Shown: in pieces, positions 58,866-64,000 of the stretch | Position numbering within the stretch: position 1 is the stretch's first letter | Layout of the letters: every line of letters starts with the position of its first letter | NCBI RefSeq assembly: GCF_002161555.1 | Contig: NZ_NFHZ01000004.1 | Location: forward strand, 124,001 to 188,000 | DNA: 64,000 nucleotides | DNA from: Barnesiella sp. An55 | GTDB lineage: Bacteria; Bacteroidota; Bacteroidia; Bacteroidales; Barnesiellaceae | Direction of reading: 5' to 3' | The notes under the pieces: generated by a model | What the model was told of the DNA's origin: nothing | The model's input: only the letters and a program-made list of their open reading frames with translations | The model's database searches: none | Program-made: the position numbers and the translations under genes

Positions 58866-61800
58866 ATGAAGATAAGAACATTTATCGATCGTCCCATCTT
58901 TGCCGGGGTTATCTCGGTATTGATTCTCATCCTGGGGCTCATAGGCTTGACTCAATTGCCTATCGAGCAGTTCCCCGAGATAGCACCTCCTACGGTGAGC
59001 GTGTCGGCCTCCTATACCGGAGCCAACGCCGAGACCGTGCAGAAGAGTGTTGTCGTGCCTCTCGAGGAGGCTCTCAACGGTGTGGAAAACATGACCTACA
59101 TGACCTCCACTTCGTCCAACAACGGTTCGGCCCGCATCACGGTCTATTTCCGTCAGGGTACCGACCCCGACATGGCCACCGTGAATGTGCAGAACCGACT
59201 CGCCTCGGCACAAGGTCTGCTGCCGGCCGAGGTGACCCGCAGCGGTGTCAATGTGCGCAAGCGTCAAACAAGTAATATCAAGCAGCTGGCCGTGTATAGT
59301 CCCGACGATTCGTTCGACCGGGCTTTCCTGGCCAACTATATGAAAATCAATATCGAGCCACGCCTGTCGCGTATTGCCGGGGTGGGCGAGGTAAATGTGT
59401 TTGGCTATGAATATGCCATGCGCATCTGGCTCGACCCGAGCAAGATGAAGAAATACGGGCTTGTTCCCTCCGATATAACCGGCGTGCTCGACGAGCAGAA
59501 CATCGAGGCGGCTACCGGTACCTTGGGAGCCGAGGCCGAGAACACCTTCCAGTATGTGCTCAAATATCGGGGCCGCTACGAAAAGGAGGTGGACTATGAG
59601 AATATGGTCATCAAGTCGCTCCCCAGCGGCGAGGTGCTGCGCCTGAAAGATGTGGCCACCGTCGAACTGGGTACACGCTCCTACGACTATATCGGCGAGG
59701 TGAACGGCCACCCGGGCTGTATCATCATGATTTCGCAAACCTCGGGCTCGAATGCCAATGAAATCATCAAAGAGATAGACCGCTCGCTCGAAGAGATTTC
59801 CAAGACGTTGCCCAAAGGCATCAAGATTGTCGATTTGATGAGTACCAAAGACTTTCTTGACGCGTCGATCAAGACCGTGGTCAAAACCCTGCTCGAAGCC
59901 ATTCTGCTGGTAGTGCTCGTGGTATATATCTTCTTGCAGAGCTTCCGCTCCACCTTTATTCCGGCCGTCTCCATTATCGTGTCGCTGGTAGGAACCTTTG
60001 CCTTCCTCTATGTGGTAGGCTTCAGTCTCAACATGCTCACCCTGTTTGCCCTTGTGCTGGTAATCGGTACGGTGGTCGATGATGCGATAGTGGTCGTCGA
60101 GGCGGTGCAGGCGAAGTTCGACGAAGGATACAAGTCGGCCTACCTGGCCACCATCGATGCCATGGACGGCATCACCTCGGCTCTGGTCACCACCACCTTT
60201 GTCTTTATGGCCGTGTTCATTCCCGTGAGCTTCATCGGGGGAACCACGGGTACCTTCTATACCCAGTTTGGTCTCACGATGGCGGCGGCTGTAGCCATCT
60301 CGTTGCTCAACGCCCTCACACTCAGTCCGGCCCTGTGTGCCCTCATCATGACTCCGCACCAGACCGGAGCCGACGGCAAGAAACTCAGCTTCTCGTCGCG
60401 TTTCCACATGGCCTTCGATAGTGCCTTCCACCGACTGGTGATGAAATACAAGAACGGAGTGTTTTTCATGCTCAAGCGCAAATGGCTGGCCGGTGTGCTG
60501 CTGGTGATTGCCTGTGTAGGTTTCTTTGTGCTGTTGAAGACGACCAAGACCGGTCTCGTGCCCAACGAAGATATGGGAACCGTCTTTGTCGATGTGCGCA
60601 CTTCGCCGGGCAACAGCGTGTATGAAACCCGCAAGGTCATCGAGCAGGTCGATAGCTGCTTGAACACGATACCGCAAATTGAAGTGCTCTCGAGCATCAC
60701 CGGTAACTCGATGTTGAGCGGGCAGGGTGCTTGCAACGGTATGTTCACCATCCGGTTGAAAGACTGGAGCGAGCGTCCCAGGAAAGAGGATGCCGTCGAT
60801 GCCATTATCGAGGAGATACAGCGTCGCACCGCCTTCATCTCGAGTGCCGACATTATGGCCTTTACCCGACCCATGATTCCGGGTTATGGAGCCAGCAGCG
60901 GTTTCGAGGTCTATGTGCAGGACCAGAAGGGAGGCTCGATTGAGGACCTTCTGAAATATACCCGCAACTTCCTCACCGAACTCAACAAGCGGCCCGAGAT
61001 TGGCCGGGCCACCACCTCGTTCGATACCAAGTTCCCGCAATACCTGGTTGAGGTCGATGCCGCCCTGTGCAAGCGCAACGGGGTGTCGCCTACCGATGTG
61101 CTCAGCACCCTCTCGGGTTACATCGGTGGTAACTATGCGTCGAACATGAACCGCTTCTCCAAGCTCTATCGGGTTATGGTGCAGGCTCCGCCCCAGTTCC
61201 GTCTCGATACCGAAGCACTCAACAATATTTTCGTGCGCAACGATGCCGGCGAGATGAGTCCCGTATCCCAATACCTGAAACTCACCCGCATCTATGGCTC
61301 CGAGGTTTTGACTCGTTTCAACCTCTTCTCGGCCATTCAGGTGAATGGAGCTCCGGCCACGGGCTACAGTTCGGGCCAGGCCATCCAGGCGGTGAAGGAG
61401 GTGGCAGCCCAGACACTCCCCACGGGCTATGGCTTTGAGTTTGGCGGCATGTCGCGCGAAGAGTCCAACACGGGTAACACCACGACGCTGGTGTTTGTCA
61501 TCTGCGTAGTCTTCATCTACCTCATCCTGTGTGCCCTGTACGAGAGCCTCTTCATCCCGCTGGCGGTGATTCTCTCGGTTCCCTTCGGGTTGGCCGGAAG
61601 TTTCCTCTTTGCCAAGATATTTGGACTCGAGAACAACATCTATCTGCAAACGGGTCTTATCATGCTCATCGGCTTGCTCTCCAAGACGGCCATCCTCTTG
61701 ACCGAGTATGCCTCGGAGCGTCGTCGCCATGGCATGACCATCTCGCAAGCAGCCATCTCGGCGGCTCAGGTGCGGTTGCGTCCTATCCTCATGACCTCGC

Positions 61801-62012
61801 TTACGATGATATTCGGTATGTTGCCCATGATGTTTGCTTCGGGTGTAGGGGCCAACGGTAACATTTCGATTGGTGTGGGCACCGTGGGTGGTATGCTCAT
61901 TGGTACGATAGCCCTGCTCTTCATCGTGCCGGTACTCTTCATCGTGTTCCAGACGTTGCAAGAGAAGCTCATGCCTGCCCGCAAGTTGCCGAAGATTGAA
62001 GAAAAAAAGTGA
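58866..62012 (+). CDS. RND multidrug efflux pump, inner-membrane component (HAE-1, AcrB-like)
   Basis: A 1048-residue proton-driven pump with the standard plan: helix 1 (FIDRPIFAGVISVLILILG), a large periplasmic porter domain, helices 2-6, a second porter domain, and helices 8-12. The proton-relay Asp pair in helix 4 is present (VIGTVVDDAIVVVE), as is the RND motif near helix 11 (GLLSKTAILLTEYA). It exports amphiphilic compounds, typically antibiotics, bile acids or dyes; the substrate cannot be inferred. It overlaps or abuts the channel gene, depending on the start chosen. Confidence 0.96.
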   Translation: MKIRTFIDRPIFAGVISVLILILGLIGLTQLPIEQFPEIAPPTVSVSASYTGANAETVQKSVVVPLEEALNGVENMTYMTSTSSNNGSARITVYFRQGTDPDMATVNVQNRLASAQGLLPAEVTRSGVNVRKRQTSNIKQLAVYSPDDSFDRAFLANYMKINIEPRLSRIAGVGEVNVFGYEYAMRIWLDPSKMKKYGLVPSDITGVLDEQNIEAATGTLGAEAENTFQYVLKYRGRYEKEVDYENMVIKSLPSGEVLRLKDVATVELGTRSYDYIGEVNGHPGCIIMISQTSGSNANEIIKEIDRSLEEISKTLPKGIKIVDLMSTKDFLDASIKTVVKTLLEAILLVVLVVYIFLQSFRSTFIPAVSIIVSLVGTFAFLYVVGFSLNMLTLFALVLVIGTVVDDAIVVVEAVQAKFDEGYKSAYLATIDAMDGITSALVTTTFVFMAVFIPVSFIGGTTGTFYTQFGLTMAAAVAISLLNALTLSPALCALIMTPHQTGADGKKLSFSSRFHMAFDSAFHRLVMKYKNGVFFMLKRKWLAGVLLVIACVGFFVLLKTTKTGLVPNEDMGTVFVDVRTSPGNSVYETRKVIEQVDSCLNTIPQIEVLSSITGNSMLSGQGACNGMFTIRLKDWSERPRKEDAVDAIIEEIQRRTAFISSADIMAFTRPMIPGYGASSGFEVYVQDQKGGSIEDLLKYTRNFLTELNKRPEIGRATTSFDTKFPQYLVEVDAALCKRNGVSPTDVLSTLSGYIGGNYASNMNRFSKLYRVMVQAPPQFRLDTEALNNIFVRNDAGEMSPVSQYLKLTRIYGSEVLTRFNLFSAIQVNGAPATGYSSGQAIQAVKEVAAQTLPTGYGFEFGGMSREESNTGNTTTLVFVICVVFIYLILCALYESLFIPLAVILSVPFGLAGSFLFAKIFGLENNIYLQTGLIMLIGLLSKTAILLTEYASERRRHGMTISQAAISAAQVRLRPILMTSLTMIFGMLPMMFASGVGANGNISIGVGTVGGMLIGTIALLFIVPVLFIVFQTLQEKLMPARKLPKIEEKK

Positions 62013-62034
62013 TATGACTCCAAGACCATTCGAT

Positions 62035-63393
62035 ATGAAAAAGATAATGATAGGCTTGTGCCTGTTGACCGGCCTGGCCGGTTGTCAATACCGGACGTAT
62101 GAGCGTCCCGAAATTGCCGGGGCCGACAGTCTCTACCTGCGCTCGACCGCCTCGACCGATACCGCCTCGATTGCCGACCTCTCGTGGAGGGAACTCTTTA
62201 CCGACCCTCTGCTGCAGAATCTCATCGATAGCGGCATCGCAAATAATACCGACCTGAACATCGCCCGCCTCAAGGTGGACGAGGCCCAGGCGTTGCTCAC
62301 CGCTTCGAAGTTGGCCTACCTGCCCTCGATATCGCTTACTCCGCAAGGTACCATCCGGAGTGTCGAGGGGAGCAGTGCCACCAAGAGCTACGATCTGGCT
62401 GCCTCGGCCGACTGGGAGATCGACATCTTTGGCCGCATAACCAACGCCAAGCGCGAGGCCAAAGCGGTGCTGGAGCAGAGCGAGGCCTATCGCCAGGCGG
62501 TACAGACCCAGTTGGTCGCCACCATTGCCAACAGCTACTACACCTTGCTGATGCTCGACAAGCAACTCGAGATAAGTCGCTCGACGGCCGAGATATGGGC
62601 CGAGAATCTGCGGGTGATGAAGGCCTTGAAAGAGGCCGGCCAGACTACCGAGATGGCCGTTGCTCAAATCGAGGCCAGCAAGCTCTCGGTCGATGCTTCG
62701 TTGCTTTCGTTGCAACAACAGATTATCGAGATGGAAAACTCCATTTCGACCCTGTTGGGCGATGTGCCCCGCCAAATCGAACGCTCCACGCTCGATACCC
62801 AGTCGTTCCCCGACACCCTGTCGGTAGGGGTGCCCCTGCAATTGTTGCAACGGCGTCCCGATGTGCGCCAAAGCGAGGCTGCCTTGGCGGCTGCCTGCTA
62901 CGTGACCAACCAGGCCTATGCGGCGTTCTATCCCTCGATTACCCTCAGCGGTTCGGCCGGCTGGACCAATGCGGCCGGAGCCGTCATTACCAATCCCGGC
63001 CAATGGCTTTTCTCGGCCGTGGGCTCACTGGTACAACCGCTCTTCAACCGGGGACAGAACGTGGCCAACCTCAAGGTGGCCAAGGCTCAGCAGGAGGAGG
63101 CTTTGCTATCCTTCCGCCAGTCGTTGCTCGATGCCGGTACCGAGGTGAACAACGCCTTGCTGCAATGGCAGACGGCCCGTCAGCGTCTGGTACTGGACCA
63201 GCAGCAGATTGCCGCTTTGCAGTCGGCCGTGCGCAGCTCCGAACTTCTGATGCTGCATAGCTCGCAGAACTATCTCGAGGTACTTACCGCGCGGCAGACT
63301 CTGCTCGAGGCCGAACTCTCGGCTGTCTCCGACCGCTTCGACGAGATACAGGGAGTCATCAACCTCTATCACGCATTGGGCGGCGGTTATTGA
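62035..63393 (+). CDS. Outer-membrane efflux channel (OprM/TolC family), lipoprotein
   Basis: A 452-residue TolC-family channel with a lipobox (LAGC, Cys17 with this start). The two structural repeats are visible, each with a long helix and a beta hairpin: DWEIDIFGRITNAKREAKA in the first and SLVQPLFNRGQNVANLKVAKA in the second, which is characteristic of OprM-type proteins. Two earlier ATGs (61996, 62014) are in frame and the former overlaps the pump gene by 17 bases; 62035 gives the neatest lipoprotein signal. It completes the adaptor-pump-channel operon. Confidence 0.93.
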   Translation: MKKIMIGLCLLTGLAGCQYRTYERPEIAGADSLYLRSTASTDTASIADLSWRELFTDPLLQNLIDSGIANNTDLNIARLKVDEAQALLTASKLAYLPSISLTPQGTIRSVEGSSATKSYDLAASADWEIDIFGRITNAKREAKAVLEQSEAYRQAVQTQLVATIANSYYTLLMLDKQLEISRSTAEIWAENLRVMKALKEAGQTTEMAVAQIEASKLSVDASLLSLQQQIIEMENSISTLLGDVPRQIERSTLDTQSFPDTLSVGVPLQLLQRRPDVRQSEAALAAACYVTNQAYAAFYPSITLSGSAGWTNAAGAVITNPGQWLFSAVGSLVQPLFNRGQNVANLKVAKAQQEEALLSFRQSLLDAGTEVNNALLQWQTARQRLVLDQQQIAALQSAVRSSELLMLHSSQNYLEVLTARQTLLEAELSAVSDRFDEIQGVINLYHALGGGY

Positions 63394-63422
63394 TACTCCT
63401 TATAATTGAAATAACAAAGGGC

Positions 63423-63454
63423 GAGGGCGACCGGCTTCACAGTCGGCCGCCCTC
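63423..63454 (+). terminator. Candidate terminator of the RND efflux operon
   Basis: Stem GAGGGCG (63423-63429) with CGCCCTC (63448-63454) and an imperfect inner CCGGC/GTCGG helix; no good T-run, so moderate confidence. It lies between convergent genes and may serve both. Confidence 0.5.
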
Positions 63455-63510
63455 TATGTGTAGGGGTTACTTATGATGAAAAATTGACTTTCTTTTTATC
63501 GGTCGTCAGT

Positions 63511-64000
63511 TCAGGTCTCTATCTGTTTCGATTGGCGTTGAACCACTTGCCAGATTTGGGAGAGCCGCAGCATAGGTCGGGACTTGAGAAGCCATCGGTA
63601 GTCCGAGGCCAGGATGGCGAGCAGAATGAGAATAGCGGCAATGACGACAAAACCGTAAACCTCTTTCAGACTCACCAGAAGAATCTGCCGCTCGAATTCG
63701 CCATAAAGGGCTGTGAACGACTGGGCCATCGGGTGCATCGCATCGATTTCTCCACTCAGACTGGCTGTGTTTTCCAGACTTACGTATTTGAACAACCGCG
63801 AGAGAATCGCCGAGTTGAGCGGGGCTCCGAAACTGGTGCGGATAAACCCAATCACACACATGGCCTCGAAGTAATAAACAAAGGTGACACACCCTGCCAG
63901 GGCGTAGGTGAGCGATGTATATACCAGGCTCACCCCAGCCCCCTTGAATACCAGCGGCAGGTAGAGCATATACTTTTCGGTCGAGGCATCGATAAGGAAA
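63511..64000 (-). CDS. MFS transporter, C-terminal part (5' end outside window)
   Basis: The frame is open to the window edge, so the first two thirds of the protein lie beyond it. What is visible has about three membrane segments (including LVYTSLTYALAGCVTFVYYF and VYGFVVIAAILILLAILA) and a periplasmic-type loop between them (FKYVSLENTASLSGEIDA). This matches the end of 14-segment drug-type MFS transporters that are often found beside RND pumps in Bacteroidota. It is convergent with the efflux operon, with 117 bases between stops. Confidence 0.65.
   Translation of the reverse strand, partial: FLIDASTEKYMLYLPLVFKGAGVSLVYTSLTYALAGCVTFVYYFEAMCVIGFIRTSFGAPLNSAILSRLFKYVSLENTASLSGEIDAMHPMAQSFTALYGEFERQILLVSLKEVYGFVVIAAILILLAILASDYRWLLKSRPMLRLSQIWQVVQRQSKQIET

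Noticed and set aside
58839-61961. A 1040-codon open frame antisense to the RND pump gene
   Set aside because: It mirrors the pump gene almost exactly, is rich in His, Arg and Gly with no domains, and arises from the codon bias of the real gene.

Overview
The window is a contiguous piece of chromosome from a member of the order Bacteroidales (phylum Bacteroidota), with moderately high GC for the group. The case rests on five things: repeated use of the Bacteroidota -7 promoter box TAnnTTTG instead of sigma70 boxes; a hybrid two-component sensor fused to an AraC output domain; TonB-dependent receptors and outer-membrane-type lipoproteins; Bacteroidota-restricted families (DUF4835/PorD, the BT_3928 family, DUF1599); and a Bacteroidales-1/6S-like RNA just downstream of rplT. 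A gut relative of Barnesiella or Coprobacter would fit, but the genus is a guess. No phage, insertion sequence, CRISPR array or rRNA operon was found.

Layout. 1-15.2 kb: end of a TonB-dependent receptor, lpxK and sppA (envelope), an AddB-like nuclease, an ABC-F ATPase, an M13 peptidase lipoprotein, a META-domain lipoprotein and a type II NADH dehydrogenase. 15.4-25.5 kb: a TPR protein, the translation operon thrS-infC-rpmI-rplT, the 6S-like RNA, then DUF1599, BT_3928-family protein, tpiA, a SPOR protein and folE. 25.6-26.1 kb: four tRNA genes (two identical Gly-GCC, Leu-CAG, Leu-GAG). 27.6-34.2 kb: a replication/repair/cofactor operon (dnaN, DEDDh exonuclease, coaBC, DUF4835, recN, rlmB), then a Crp/Fnr regulator. 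35-41.5 kb: a large secreted protein with a type IX-like C-terminal sorting domain, an NlpE-like lipoprotein, an amidase, a hemerythrin protein translationally coupled to a LuxR-type protein with a degenerate receiver, and a HAD phosphatase.

41.6-55.6 kb is the main accessory region, a compact sugar-utilisation locus. A hybrid two-component sensor with a periplasmic sugar-binding domain (like the fructose sensor BT1754 of B. thetaiotaomicron) sits beside fructokinase, an MFS sugar permease, a GH36 alpha-galactosidase, a GH32 beta-fructosidase, a TonB-dependent receptor without a SusD partner and a GH29 alpha-L-fucosidase. GH36 plus GH32 plus fructokinase under a putative fructose sensor points to sucrose and raffinose-family oligosaccharides rather than long fructans. 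55.8-64 kb: a LytS/LytR-type two-component system divergent from a tripartite RND efflux operon, then the end of an MFS transporter.

Most genes look intact. The less ordinary material lies between genes: a dispersed ~84-bp repeat that carries a promoter box at its end (two copies before the ABC-F gene, one before the HAD gene), genes whose promoter box lies almost on the start codon, a terminator whose 3' arm doubles as a promoter, and an orphan consensus promoter with no large gene behind it.
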